Positions 34,690 to 43,505 of a DNA stretch of 64,000 nucleotides are shown here, in pieces; position 1 is the stretch's first letter, and each line of letters begins with the position of its first letter. Source of the stretch: Ornithinimicrobium cerasi. Lineage in GTDB: Bacteria; Actinomycetota; Actinomycetes; Actinomycetales; Dermatophilaceae. The stretch lies in the NCBI RefSeq assembly GCF_003702705.1, contig NZ_QZMN01000007.1:62001-126000 (forward strand), given 5' to 3'. The translations under genes were made by a program, and so were the position numbers. Below the pieces are notes generated by a model. That model did no database searches. It saw nothing but the letters and a program-made list of their open reading frames with translations, and was not told the DNA's origin.

Positions 34690-35964
34690 TCACACGACGA
34701 CGCGCCTCAGCCCCAGACCCGACTCCCCGTCCGCCGAGGTGCGCACGGCGAGCACCTGGTGCAGCTGCATACCGTTGCGCTCGAAGTTCAGGCTCGAGCC
34801 GGCGAGGTAGAGGCCCCAGACCCGCGCCCGGCCGCGACCGGCCTCCGCGGCGCAGGCGTCCCAGTTGGCCGCGAGGTTCGCCGACCACGCGGCGCAGGTG
34901 CGGGCGTAGTGCTCCCGGAGGTTCTCGTGGTGACGCACCTCCAGCCCCGCGCGCTCGACCTGGGTGACGATCGTGCCGGACGCGCCGAGCTCGCCGTCGG
35001 GGAAGACGTAGTGATCCACGAACGCCCGCCGCGACATCCCGTCCTTGGTGCTCGTCGGCCAGGTGATGCAGTGGTTGAGCAGCATCCCGCCGTCGCGCAG
35101 GCGGTCGTGCAGGAAGCGGAAGTAGGCGGGGAAGTGCCGGACGCCGATGTGCTCGGTCAGACCGATCGAGGAGACGGCGTCGAAGCCGCGCTCGGTCACG
35201 TCCCGGTAGTCGCTGTGGCGGATCTCCGCCCGTCCGGCCAGGCCGGCCCGCTCGACCATCTCCTGCCCCCACGTCGCCTGCTGCCGCGACAGGGTGACCC
35301 CCAGCGCGGTGACGCCGTAGTGCTCGACGGCGTGCCGCACCATCCCGCCCCACCCGCAGCCGACGTCCAGCAGGCGCATACCCGGCCGGAGGCCCAGCTT
35401 GCGGCAGACCAGGTCGTGCTTGTGCGCCTGGGCCTCCTCGAGGCTGGCGCCGGGGTCGGGGTATGCCGCGCACGTGTAGGTCATCGAGGGACCCAGGACC
35501 ATCTCGTAGAACCGGTTGGACACGTCGTAGTGGTGGGCGATGGCGACGGCGTCGCGGCGCCGGCCGTGCCGTACCCCGTTGGCCAGGCGCCGCGTCCGCG
35601 AGGGGATCTCCTCCGGCGGCAGCTCGGGCAGGGAGGGCCGAAGCTGGCGCACGGCGGCGGCCACCCGGAGCGCGTCCTGGCCCCGCAGCCGGGTGGGTCG
35701 CACCTTGTCCCGCAGCAGGACCAGCTCGGGGTAGGGGTTGGCCTCCTCCATCCCGACGATCTCCAGGTCGTCCATGAGGTAGGCGCGGGCGAAGCCGAGC
35801 TCGCTGCTGGGAGAGGTGAGGAGGTGGTGCAGCGCCCGGGGGCTGCGCAGGCGCAGCACCCGGCCCGCAGGATCACCCGACGTCGACCCGTCGTAGGCCT
35901 CCACCCGCAGCCCGTCGACCGGCCCGGCGAGCGTCTCGAAGATCTCTGCCGCCGTCATCGTCAT
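34690..35964 (-). CDS. tmsB: Cyclopropane-fatty-acid-synthase-like methyltransferase (TmsB/BfaB-like)
   Basis: This 424-residue SAM-dependent methyltransferase belongs to the CFA synthase family. SAM motif: MRLLDVGCGWGGMVRHAVEH. Family motifs: HYDVSNRFYEMVLGPSMTYT (acyl-chain site), GVTLSRQQATWGQ and SSIGLTEHIGVRHFPAYF. Paired with an FAD protein by an ATGA overlap, it fits the actinobacterial 10-methylstearate (tuberculostearic acid) pathway, where it methylates oleoyl chains at C10 in phospholipids. The symbol is by pair context. Confidence 0.82.
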   Translation of the reverse strand: MTMTAAEIFETLAGPVDGLRVEAYDGSTSGDPAGRVLRLRSPRALHHLLTSPSSELGFARAYLMDDLEIVGMEEANPYPELVLLRDKVRPTRLRGQDALRVAAAVRQLRPSLPELPPEEIPSRTRRLANGVRHGRRRDAVAIAHHYDVSNRFYEMVLGPSMTYTCAAYPDPGASLEEAQAHKHDLVCRKLGLRPGMRLLDVGCGWGGMVRHAVEHYGVTALGVTLSRQQATWGQEMVERAGLAGRAEIRHSDYRDVTERGFDAVSSIGLTEHIGVRHFPAYFRFLHDRLRDGGMLLNHCITWPTSTKDGMSRRAFVDHYVFPDGELGASGTIVTQVERAGLEVRHHENLREHYARTCAAWSANLAANWDACAAEAGRGRARVWGLYLAGSSLNFERNGMQLHQVLAVRTSADGESGLGLRRVVV

Positions 35965-37385
35965 CGTCCTCGAACCGCCTTGTCGTAGAGGGTGGGCAGC
36001 CGGGCGCCGGGGTCGTAGGCGGCCTTGACCCGCGCGTAGACGTCGCCGCCGTAGAGCCGGTCGAAGGTGTCGCGGTCGTAGGTCGCCGTCGAGTACAGAC
36101 CCTTGTGCCCGCCGAGCTCGGTGACCTTGTCCTCGATCATCCGGTTGACGTCGCCGTCGCGGCCACCGGGCGCGATGTCCACGGCGGACCAGAAGCCCAC
36201 GTTGACGTAGTCCTCCCCCGGCCGCATCGGGTAGAGCGGCCAGACCCGGTCGTCGCGCAGCCGCACCGGGCACAGCCACAGCGGCTCGATCGGGACGGTC
36301 GCCAGGAACCAGCGCACGAACTCGGCCGTGCGCGCCAGCGGGATCTCGACGTCCTGGACGACCCGCTCCTGGTCCGGGCGACCGCGCCGGCGCCGGAGCT
36401 GACGCTGCACGTGGTAGCGCTGCTCGAGGGCCATGACCCTCCAGTAGACGTCGCTGCGCCGCCACCGCCGGGGCCATACCCGCCGCAGCCGTGGGTCCTG
36501 GGCGCCGAACGCTCGCGAGCACCAGAACCAGTCGGTGTCCCACCGCCACAGGTAGTCCTCGGCGGTGAGCAGGTCGGAGCGCCGGTGCTGGAGCGACCGG
36601 TAGTAGATCTGCTGACCGGTGTAGTCCGACGGGGTGCGCCCGCCCGCGTCCTCGGTCCACCACCCCAGGGTCAGGTAGGTCTCGGTCGCACCGAAGACCA
36701 CCCCGTCGAGGAAGTCGACCCGCTGCCCCTCGTGCTCGCCGGAGCCCATCACCGCGGCCACGACCGCGCAGGCCTCGTCGAGGTCGGCGAGCCGCACGTG
36801 GCGCAGCTCGACGAGGGGCGCGGTCCGCTCGAGCTCCACGACGAGCCCGAGGCAGTAGCCCAGGGTGCCGTAGGAGTTGGGCAGGGCGCGGAACAGGTCG
36901 GCGTGCTCGCCGTCCGGACGGGCGGTCACCACCCTGCCGTCACCGGTCAGCACGTCGGCCTCCAGGACCGACTCGTGCGGCAGCCCGCTGCGGAAGGACG
37001 TCGACTCGATGCCCAGGCCCACGACCGCGCCACCGAGGGTGATCGTGCGCAGCTGCGGCACGACGAGCGGCATCCGGCCGCGCGGGAGCAGCTCCTCGAC
37101 CAGCCGCTCGTAGGTGGACAGCCCGCCCACGAGCGCCGTCCCGGGACCTCCGCCCTCCCCCTCCGTCAGGTCGAGGACCCCCACCATCTCGGACAGGTCG
37201 AGCCGAGAGACGTCTCCCGCCCGGGCGCGGAAGAGGTTGCTCGTGCGCTTGGCCAACCGCACGGGCCGGTCGGCCGGCAGCGCGGCATACCTCGCCGCCA
37301 CCCGGTCCACGGCGTCCAGGTATGCCGCGGGCCGGCCGGCCCGTCCCTCACCGCTCTCGGGGTGCACGCGCCCCATCCTGCCCAC
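35961..37385 (-). CDS. tmsA: FAD-binding oxidoreductase (TmsA/BfaA-like)
   Basis: This 474-residue protein has a PCMH-type FAD-binding domain (VPQLRTITLGGAVVGLGIES, SVLEADVLTGDGRVVTARPD) and a long C-terminal domain rich in Trp/Tyr. It precedes the CFA-like methyltransferase with overlapping codons. In mycobacteria and related genera this enzyme reduces the 10-methylene intermediate to 10-methyl fatty acid. The fit of both proteins and their coupling make that role likely, though not proven by sequence alone. Confidence 0.8.
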   Translation of the reverse strand: MGRMGRVHPESGEGRAGRPAAYLDAVDRVAARYAALPADRPVRLAKRTSNLFRARAGDVSRLDLSEMVGVLDLTEGEGGGPGTALVGGLSTYERLVEELLPRGRMPLVVPQLRTITLGGAVVGLGIESTSFRSGLPHESVLEADVLTGDGRVVTARPDGEHADLFRALPNSYGTLGYCLGLVVELERTAPLVELRHVRLADLDEACAVVAAVMGSGEHEGQRVDFLDGVVFGATETYLTLGWWTEDAGGRTPSDYTGQQIYYRSLQHRRSDLLTAEDYLWRWDTDWFWCSRAFGAQDPRLRRVWPRRWRRSDVYWRVMALEQRYHVQRQLRRRRGRPDQERVVQDVEIPLARTAEFVRWFLATVPIEPLWLCPVRLRDDRVWPLYPMRPGEDYVNVGFWSAVDIAPGGRDGDVNRMIEDKVTELGGHKGLYSTATYDRDTFDRLYGGDVYARVKAAYDPGARLPTLYDKAVRGR

Positions 37386-37427
37386 GACGACCTCCCCGCG
37401 CCACCGTCCTCGGGGTCGTGTCGTCCC

Positions 37428-38402
37428 TCAGCCGCTGCGCAGGCGGCAGATCTCCAGGACCGCCCGCTCCACGGCATGCTCCGGGCTGCGCACGGTGGCC
37501 CCGGTCCGCAGCCCTCCCTTGACGTCCACGTCGGCGCGCGCGACGACCTCGATCGCCCGCCCCAGACGGGGCCCGTCCCAGCCCGAGGCCACCCGGCGGG
37601 CCTGGTCGACCTGCCAGGGGGCCATCCCGAGGTCACGGGCCAGCTGCGCGGAGCTGCCCCGTCCGGCAGCCGCGACCTTGCCGACCTGGCGCAGCTGCAT
37701 GGCCAGCACCGCGACGATCGGCACCGGGTCCAGGCCTCCGTTCATGGCGTGGCGCAGCAGGCTCGCCGCGGTGCGCTCGTCCCCGGCGAGCGCGGCCTCG
37801 GCCACCTTGAAGCCGGTGGTCTCGACCCGCTCCCCGTAGTAGGTGTGGACGTCCTCCACCTCGACGGTGCCCGAGACGTCGCGCATGAGCTGGGCGCAGG
37901 CGACGGCGAGCTCCCGGACGTCCTTGCCCACCGCGAGGACCAGTGCGGCCGTGGCCTCCTCGGCGATCCGGCGTCGCCCCTCGCGGAACTCGTGACGCAC
38001 GAACTCGGTCTTGTCCCTCTCCGACTTGATGGCCTTCGCCTCGATGACGCGGGCCCCGGAGGAGCGCATGGTGTCGAGGACCTTCTTGCCGCGGTTGCCG
38101 ACCTTGTGGCGCAGGACCAGGGTCACGCCGTCCTCGGGGCGGGCGAGGTAGCGCAGGAGGTCGTCGACGAGCGGGTCGTCGGCCTCGTCGACGTCGTGCA
38201 CGTCGATGACCGTCCACCCGCCGAAGAGGCTGGGGCTGGCGTGGACGAGCAGCTCACCCGGCTCGTAGGTGGCCGCCTGCAGGCGCACCACCTCGGCCTC
38301 CGGCTCGGACGTGCGCACGGCCTCCACGACCGAGGCGACCCCGCGCTCGGCGAGGATCTCCTCCGGGCCGGTGACGAGGGCGAGCGTGGGTGGGGAGGTC
38401 AC
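37428..38402 (-). CDS. holA: DNA polymerase III subunit delta
   Basis: This 324-residue protein is the clamp-loader subunit that opens the sliding clamp. It starts MTSPPTLALVTGPEEILAER (family L-x-G-P-E-x-L), has TVIDVHDVDEADDPLVDDLL and a C-terminal region (GLDPVPIVAVLAMQLRQVGK, MAPWQVDQARRV) typical of HolA. In many actinobacteria holA follows comEA-comEC; here comEC lies about 10 kb away in the opposite orientation. Confidence 0.93.
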   Translation of the reverse strand: MTSPPTLALVTGPEEILAERGVASVVEAVRTSEPEAEVVRLQAATYEPGELLVHASPSLFGGWTVIDVHDVDEADDPLVDDLLRYLARPEDGVTLVLRHKVGNRGKKVLDTMRSSGARVIEAKAIKSERDKTEFVRHEFREGRRRIAEEATAALVLAVGKDVRELAVACAQLMRDVSGTVEVEDVHTYYGERVETTGFKVAEAALAGDERTAASLLRHAMNGGLDPVPIVAVLAMQLRQVGKVAAAGRGSSAQLARDLGMAPWQVDQARRVASGWDGPRLGRAIEVVARADVDVKGGLRTGATVRSPEHAVERAVLEICRLRSG

Positions 38403-38533
38403 GGCGACAGCCTGCCACGCGTCACCGACATGCTCCCGTGCGCGTCCACAGCGGGCCTGACTACGACGACGCGTAGGAGTAGGATGGGGACAGGTCCGGT
38501 ACCCCCCGAGCCCCTCGTCGGAGGAGGTACGGC

Positions 38534-38891
38534 ATGGCCGCCACCACCACTCTCAGCACCACCGCTCACGACCGGCCGAAGGACGTCCGCAACGCCTGGC
38601 TGTGCCTGCTGCTCCTGCCCGTGGCCACCGTGGGGGCCTTCGTCGTCGGGGGAGTGGTTGGCCTCCGTCCTCGGCGATCCTGCCGTCGACGGACGGCCGG
38701 CGCTGTGGGTCGTGGTCGCCTCCGCCGGACCGGCGCTCGCCCTGAACGCGGTGCCGGCGGCGCTGGCCTCGTGGTTCGCCCACCGGGCGGGCCGCCGGGG
38801 CGACGCCCGCGGCTGGGTGCCCGCCGGTCTGCTCATCGCCGTGATGGTCGGCGTCGTCGTGCTGAACGCCGCCGCCTACGTCCTCGGCTGA
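38534..38891 (+). pseudogene. Three-helix membrane protein, frameshifted
   Basis: From ATG 38534 (AGGAGGTACGGC upstream) the frame reads NAWLCLLLLPVATVGAFVVG and then derails. A second frame continues the same design (GEWLASVLGDPAVDG, ALWVVVASAGPALALNAVPA, GLLIAVMVGVVVLNAAAYVL). The switch falls at a run of five G (38648-38652); one G fewer would restore a 118-residue protein with three helices. The cause may be a true mutation, a sequencing error in a homopolymer or, less likely, programmed +1 shifting. The 3' end overlaps the convergent DUF952 gene by 16 bases. Confidence 0.7.
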
Positions 38892-39286
38892 CGGGTGGCC
38901 TCCCACGGCCCCAGCTCCAGCCAGCCGCGGTCCACGGCGGCCGGCCGGGTGCGGGTGACCGCCGACACGGGCACCGGACCGTACAGGTGGGGGAAGCGTT
39001 CCGAGCCCGGGTCGTCGGGGTCCCCCGGCTCGAGCCGGACCTGCACGCCCGCCTGATCGAGCAGCTGCGGGTCGACCTCGAGGACGACGAGCGGCTCGGC
39101 CACCCGGGCGTAGTGCGCCCTGACCACCCCGGGCAGCTGCTCCGGGAAGGAGGCGTGGACGAAGCCCACCTCCTGCAGCGTCGCACCGAGGGTCGAGCGC
39201 TCGTAGCTGCCCGACGCCAGGGCGGCCTCCCAGTGCCGCTGCTCGGCGAGGTGCCAGACCGACCGGGCGGGCTCCCCGGCACTCAT
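38876..39286 (-). CDS. DUF952-family protein
   Basis: This 136-residue protein shows the DUF952 pattern: VWHLAEQRHWEAALASGSYE, GFVHASFPEQLPGVVRAHY (F-I/V-H-x-S), LVVLEVDPQLL and FPHLYGPVPVSAV (F-P-H-[LI]-Y-G). The function is unknown; the fold is related to ADP-ribosyltransferase-like enzymes of small size. The start overlaps the helicase stop (ATGA-like, 39283-39286), so it is cotranscribed. Confidence 0.88.
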   Translation of the reverse strand: MSAGEPARSVWHLAEQRHWEAALASGSYERSTLGATLQEVGFVHASFPEQLPGVVRAHYARVAEPLVVLEVDPQLLDQAGVQVRLEPGDPDDPGSERFPHLYGPVPVSAVTRTRPAAVDRGWLELGPWEATRQPRT

Positions 39287-41487
39287 ACCGGCACCTCCAG
39301 GCCCAGCTGGTTGATGCGTGCGGTGACGAGGTCCGGCGCCAGCTCGAGGTGCTCCGCGAGCTCCTCGACCGCGACACCGGCGTCCAGCCCGTCGCGCAGC
39401 TCCTCGTCCTGCTCGTCGGTCCAGGCGTGGCCCCCGGTCACTGCCGTGCGCGGGGAGCGCGCGACCGGGACGGTGGCCGCCGGGCCCTGGAGCGGCGCGC
39501 CGCCGATCCCCCGGGCCCCGGGCGCGGAGACGGGCACCACCTCCGGGGCCGTCGCGTCCAGACGCCGCAGCGCCTCCAGCACGAGGTCGCGGTCCGTGGT
39601 CGGCCAGAAGGGTGGGAGCGAGCGTTGCAGGAAGCCGGCGTAGCGGGCGCTGATCATCCGCGAGTCGAGGAACGCGACCACACCACGGTCGTCCGAGCGC
39701 CGCACCAGCCGGCCCGCCCCCTGGGCCAGCCGGAGCGCAGCGTGCGTCGCCGACACCGCCATGAACCCGTTGCCCCCCATCCGGGAGATCGCCTCGGTCC
39801 GGGCCGAGGAGAGCGGGTCATCGGGTCGGGGGAAGGGGATGCGGTCGACGATCACCAGCTGGCAGGCAGGTCCGGGCACGTCGACCCCCTGCCACAGCGA
39901 GAGGGTGCCGAAGAGGCAGGTGCGGGCGTCGGAGGCGAAGTCGCGCACGAGTGTGGGCGTCTGGTCGTCCCCCTGGCAGAGGACCCGGATGCCGTCGCCC
40001 GCCAGCCGCCGCCTCATCTCCTCAGCGGCGGCCTCGGCGGCCCGCCGCGAGCTGAACAGGCCGAGCGTGCGCCCCCCGGCCGCCCGCACCAACGCCTCGA
40101 TCTCCTCGAACACCACCGGGGCCGCCCCGTCCCGGCCCGGCGGCGGGAGGTGCCGCGCGACATACGCGATGGCCTGCTGCGGGTAGTCGAAGGGTGAGCC
40201 GACGTCCAGCCCCTCCCACGCCGGCGACCCCGCTCCCCGCAAGCCGATGGTGCCGGCGACGGAGTCGAAGGTGCCGCCCAGCTCGAGGGTGGCCGAGGTC
40301 AGGACGACCGTCCGCTCGCTGAAAATCTTCTCGCGCACCAGCATCGCCACGCTCATGGGTGCCACCCGCAGCACGGCGCCACGTCGCTGGTCGTGGGTGA
40401 CCCACGCGACGTCCAGCTCACGCTCCTCGAGCACCCGGGCTGCGGTGTCGTGCACCTCGTCCACGGCGGCCAGCGCGAGCTGCTTGCCCCCGTCGACCTC
40501 CGCGCCCTTGTCCGGCCTGATCTCCGACAGCGTGTCCCGGGCGGCGTCGCGCACGAGCTGCAGCGTGGTGACGAGACGCTCGGGCAGGGCGGTCAGCTTG
40601 CCCTCGGGCAGGTCGGCGAGGGCGTCGGCCACGAGGTCGACCGTCTCCCCGAGCCGGGCCGAGGCCTCCCCCTTGCCCGCGCGGCGCGCCGCGACCGACA
40701 CGGAGCCGGAGGTCAGCTCGTCGGTGATGGTCGAGGTGATCCGGTCCGTGAGCTCGTGCGCCTCGTCGACGACCAGCAGGTCGTGCTCGGGCAGCATGAA
40801 CCGGCCCTCGAAGGCGTCGATCGCCATGAAGGAGTGGTTGGTGACGATGACGTCGACCTCCTTCGCCGCCTCTCGCGAGCGCTCCACGAAGCACTCGGCG
40901 ACCACCGGGCAGCGGCTCCCCAGACACTCGTGCGCCGAGACCGACACCTGCCGCCACGCCCGGTTGCCCACCCCCTTCACGAGCTCGTCGCGGTCGCCGG
41001 ACTCGGTGAGGTCGGCCCACGCGCGCAGGCGGACCACCTCGTCCCCCAGCCGCGAGCGCTCGCGGTCGACCGATCCGACGGACAGCAGCGTCTCCTCGTC
41101 GTCCTCCGGGAAGCCACCCACGAGCTTGTGCTGGCACAGGTAGTTGGACCGCCCCTTGACGAGCGCGAACGTCGGCCGCCGCCCCACGAGCGGTTCCAGC
41201 GCGTCCGCGATGCGGGGCAGGTCCCGGTCGACGATCTGGGCCTGCAGCGCCAGGGTCGCCGTCGCGACGACGGCGGGCTTCCCGGTGCGCATGGCGTGGG
41301 CGATGGCCGGGACGAGGTAGGCGAGCGACTTCCCCGTGCCCGTCCCCGCCTGCACGAGCAGGTGCTCCTCCCGCTCGACCGCCCGTTCGACGGCCTGCGC
41401 CATCTGCACCTGGCCGGGGCGCTCCACCCCGCCGACCGCGGTCACGGCGGCCTGCAGCAGCGTGGGGAGGTCCGGCACCGAGGGCAT
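39283..41487 (-). CDS. ATP-dependent helicase, DinG/XPD type
   Basis: This 734-residue superfamily 2 helicase has Walker A AGTGTGKS (residues 47-54) and DEAH in LLVVDEAHELTD. Four cysteines between motifs Ia and II (YLCQHK, HECLGS, RCPV, ECFV) fit an XPD/DinG-type 4Fe-4S cluster. Motif VI appears as QGAGRLVRRSDDRG. The C-terminal 70 residues ([20 protein letters not shown]) add an HTH-like tail (SANT/Myb-like repeat) not present in E. coli DinG. ATG 41487 is leaderless: TACGCT lies exactly 6 bases upstream. Likely role in R-loop or damaged-fork processing. Confidence 0.88.
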   Translation of the reverse strand: MPSVPDLPTLLQAAVTAVGGVERPGQVQMAQAVERAVEREEHLLVQAGTGTGKSLAYLVPAIAHAMRTGKPAVVATATLALQAQIVDRDLPRIADALEPLVGRRPTFALVKGRSNYLCQHKLVGGFPEDDEETLLSVGSVDRERSRLGDEVVRLRAWADLTESGDRDELVKGVGNRAWRQVSVSAHECLGSRCPVVAECFVERSREAAKEVDVIVTNHSFMAIDAFEGRFMLPEHDLLVVDEAHELTDRITSTITDELTSGSVSVAARRAGKGEASARLGETVDLVADALADLPEGKLTALPERLVTTLQLVRDAARDTLSEIRPDKGAEVDGGKQLALAAVDEVHDTAARVLEERELDVAWVTHDQRRGAVLRVAPMSVAMLVREKIFSERTVVLTSATLELGGTFDSVAGTIGLRGAGSPAWEGLDVGSPFDYPQQAIAYVARHLPPPGRDGAAPVVFEEIEALVRAAGGRTLGLFSSRRAAEAAAEEMRRRLAGDGIRVLCQGDDQTPTLVRDFASDARTCLFGTLSLWQGVDVPGPACQLVIVDRIPFPRPDDPLSSARTEAISRMGGNGFMAVSATHAALRLAQGAGRLVRRSDDRGVVAFLDSRMISARYAGFLQRSLPPFWPTTDRDLVLEALRRLDATAPEVVPVSAPGARGIGGAPLQGPAATVPVARSPRTAVTGGHAWTDEQDEELRDGLDAGVAVEELAEHLELAPDLVTARINQLGLEVPV

Positions 41488-41538
41488 GGGTTCAGCGTAG
41501 GCGCTGCTACCCACAGCCCCGACTGTCGTCCACAGCCG

Positions 41539-41970
41539 TCAGTCGTCGACCACCTCGACCGCGGTGACGTCCTGGAAGGAGTGGGCCACCAGCTCACGCA
41601 GCACGTCGAGGTCGAGGTGCTCCAACCGGGTCGCGTAGACGCAGCCCACGCCCAGCGTGTGCTTCCCCACCCGCGCGAGCAGCTCCTCGCTGCGCGGGTG
41701 ACCCAGCAGCCCGTACAGCGTGATCCTGGCCTTGCGCGGCGAGAAGCCGACCCGGAACCACGTGCCCTCAGCCCCGCCGCTCGGCGAGCGGTAGTGGAAC
41801 GACCCGTAGCCGACCATCGACGGTCCCCACATCACCCCCTCGCTGCCCGTGGCCCCTGCCATCAGCGCGAGCAGGACGCGCCCCTCCGCGGCCCGTCGCT
41901 CGTCCAGGGTGTCCAGGAATGCCGTGGGCAGCACGTCGGTGGGCGCGGTCGTCGGTGCTCTGCCAGCCAT
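41539..41970 (-). CDS. DUF1801-family protein
   Basis: This 143-residue protein matches DUF1801 (frataxin-like/YdhG fold): EGVMWGPSMVGYGSFHYRSP, GTWFRVGFSPRKARITLYGL and VGKHTLGVGCVYATRLEHLD. The function is unknown. Directly upstream is a frameshifted GNAT gene whose read-through frame runs into this gene. Confidence 0.85.
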   Translation of the reverse strand: MAGRAPTTAPTDVLPTAFLDTLDERRAAEGRVLLALMAGATGSEGVMWGPSMVGYGSFHYRSPSGGAEGTWFRVGFSPRKARITLYGLLGHPRSEELLARVGKHTLGVGCVYATRLEHLDLDVLRELVAHSFQDVTAVEVVDD

Positions 41971-41989
41971 GGCCCCATCGTGGCACCAC

Positions 41990-42630
41990 GAACCGACACG
42001 TCTGCGCCGTCATGCGGTGTGAGAGCTTGCGCCGCACCAGCCAGCGCCTCAGCCGGGCGCTCGTCGCCTCCGTCTGAAGCACCCTCTCGAAGTCGGCGTC
42101 CTCGAACCACGACGTCAGGCCGACGTAGGCGAGCGTCTGGTCGACCTTCCCGCCCTCGGGGTCGACCGGGTAGGCCTCGACCGCGTCCGCACCGGACCGC
42201 GCGGCCTCCGCGACGACCGCCTCGATGAGCAGCCTGGTCAGACCGCGCCGGCGGAACTCGGCCGGATCCGCAGGCAGATGACCACCCAGACGTCGTCGTC
42301 GTGGGCCCTGACCAGTCTGGACGAGCTCTCGACGTAGCTCATCGACGAGCGTGGGGCCGCCCCCACCCAGCCGGCGAGCTCACCGTCGACGTACGCGAGG
42401 AGCCCGGGCGGCACCGGCCCCTCGCACAGCTCCCTCATGACCTCCTCCCGGCGCTCGGTCCCACCGTCCTTGAGCTGGGCCGTGAGGAGCCGGTGCGAGA
42501 GGCACCAGCACGCCTGGCCCCCCGACACGGAGGGACCGACCATCCGCGCCACGTCCGCGAAGCGCCCCGTGGCCGGGACCACCTCGACCTCGGCGGGCGC
42601 GAGGGGGGCTCGTGGCCCGCGCGGACTCAT
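41990..42630 (-). pseudogene. GNAT N-acetyltransferase, frameshifted
   Basis: From ATG 42630 (overlapping the fdhD stop) the first frame gives a GNAT N-terminus: GRFADVARMVGPSVSGGQAC, LAYVDGELAGWVGAAPRSSM and DDDVWVVICLRIRPSSAGAV, then stops at 42238. In the next frame the acetyl-CoA site continues as EFRRRGLTRLLIEAVVAEAA, with VDQTLAYVGLTSWFEDADFE to about 42000. One missing base around 42258-42263 explains the break. The acetyltransferase is probably inactive unless the base is a sequencing error. The C-terminal limit is uncertain. Confidence 0.75.
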
Positions 42631-43475
42631 GCCTCACCGTCCGGGACCACGCGGTACCGGCCGGTGTAGACGTTGAGGCTGCTCCCCCGGTTGAACCCCA
42701 CCAGGGTCATCCCGACCTCCTCCGCGAGCCGCGCCGCGAGCGAGGAGGGGGCCGACACGGCGGAGAGCACCGGGACCCCGGCCATCGCCGCCTTCTGCAC
42801 CAGCTCGAACGACGCCCGCCCGGACACCTGGAGCACGGCCCCGCGCAACGGCATACCGTGCTCGCGCAGCGCCCACCCCACCACCTTGTCCACGGCGTTG
42901 TGGCGCCCGACGTCCTCGCGCACGCAGGCCAGGTCCAGCCCGCCGTCGGTCGGGAGGAACAGCCCCGCGGCGTGGACCCCCCCGGTCCGGTCGAAGACCA
43001 GCTGCCTCTCGCGCAGCCGGTCAGGCAACGAGAGCAGCTGCGCCACAGGGTATGTCGTGGCGTCGACCCCAAGGTCATGCACGCCCTCGCGCCGCACGGC
43101 GTCGATGGACGCGGTCCCGCACACCCCGCACGAGCTCGACGTGTAGACGTGCCGTTCCAGGGACGGGTCCGGCGGGGTGACGCCGTCGGCGAGCGTGAGG
43201 TCGACGACGTTGTAGTCGCGCAGCCCGTCGGCCCCGATGCCCGAGCGGTAGTCGATCTGCGCGACGTCCGCCCAGCCCGCGAGCATCCCCTCCCCGTGGA
43301 GGAACCCGACGACGAGGTCGAAGTCGTCGCCGGGCGTGCGCATCGTGACCGACAGCGCCCGGCCGTTGACCCGCACCTCCAGCGGCTCCTCGCCGGCCAG
43401 GACGTCGGCGCGCTCGCGCACGTCGCCGCCGGCGGTGAGGCGGGTGACGCGTCGGCGTTGGGTGACCCGGACCAT
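42627..43475 (-). CDS. fdhD: Formate dehydrogenase accessory sulfurtransferase
   Basis: This 282-residue protein transfers sulfur from IscS-like donors to the molybdenum cofactor of formate dehydrogenase. The catalytic C-x2-C is SSSCGVCGT (C116, C119), and the family blocks DFDLVVGFLHGEG, VREDVGRHNAVDKVVG and VSGRASFELVQKAAM are all present. TACGCT lies 6 bases upstream of ATG 43475, so it is leaderless. No formate dehydrogenase structural gene lies in the window. Confidence 0.94.
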   Translation of the reverse strand: MVRVTQRRRVTRLTAGGDVRERADVLAGEEPLEVRVNGRALSVTMRTPGDDFDLVVGFLHGEGMLAGWADVAQIDYRSGIGADGLRDYNVVDLTLADGVTPPDPSLERHVYTSSSCGVCGTASIDAVRREGVHDLGVDATTYPVAQLLSLPDRLRERQLVFDRTGGVHAAGLFLPTDGGLDLACVREDVGRHNAVDKVVGWALREHGMPLRGAVLQVSGRASFELVQKAAMAGVPVLSAVSAPSSLAARLAEEVGMTLVGFNRGSSLNVYTGRYRVVPDGEA

Positions 43476-43505
43476 GCGGTCAGCGTAGGCGCGCCGCAGT
43501 CCCCC

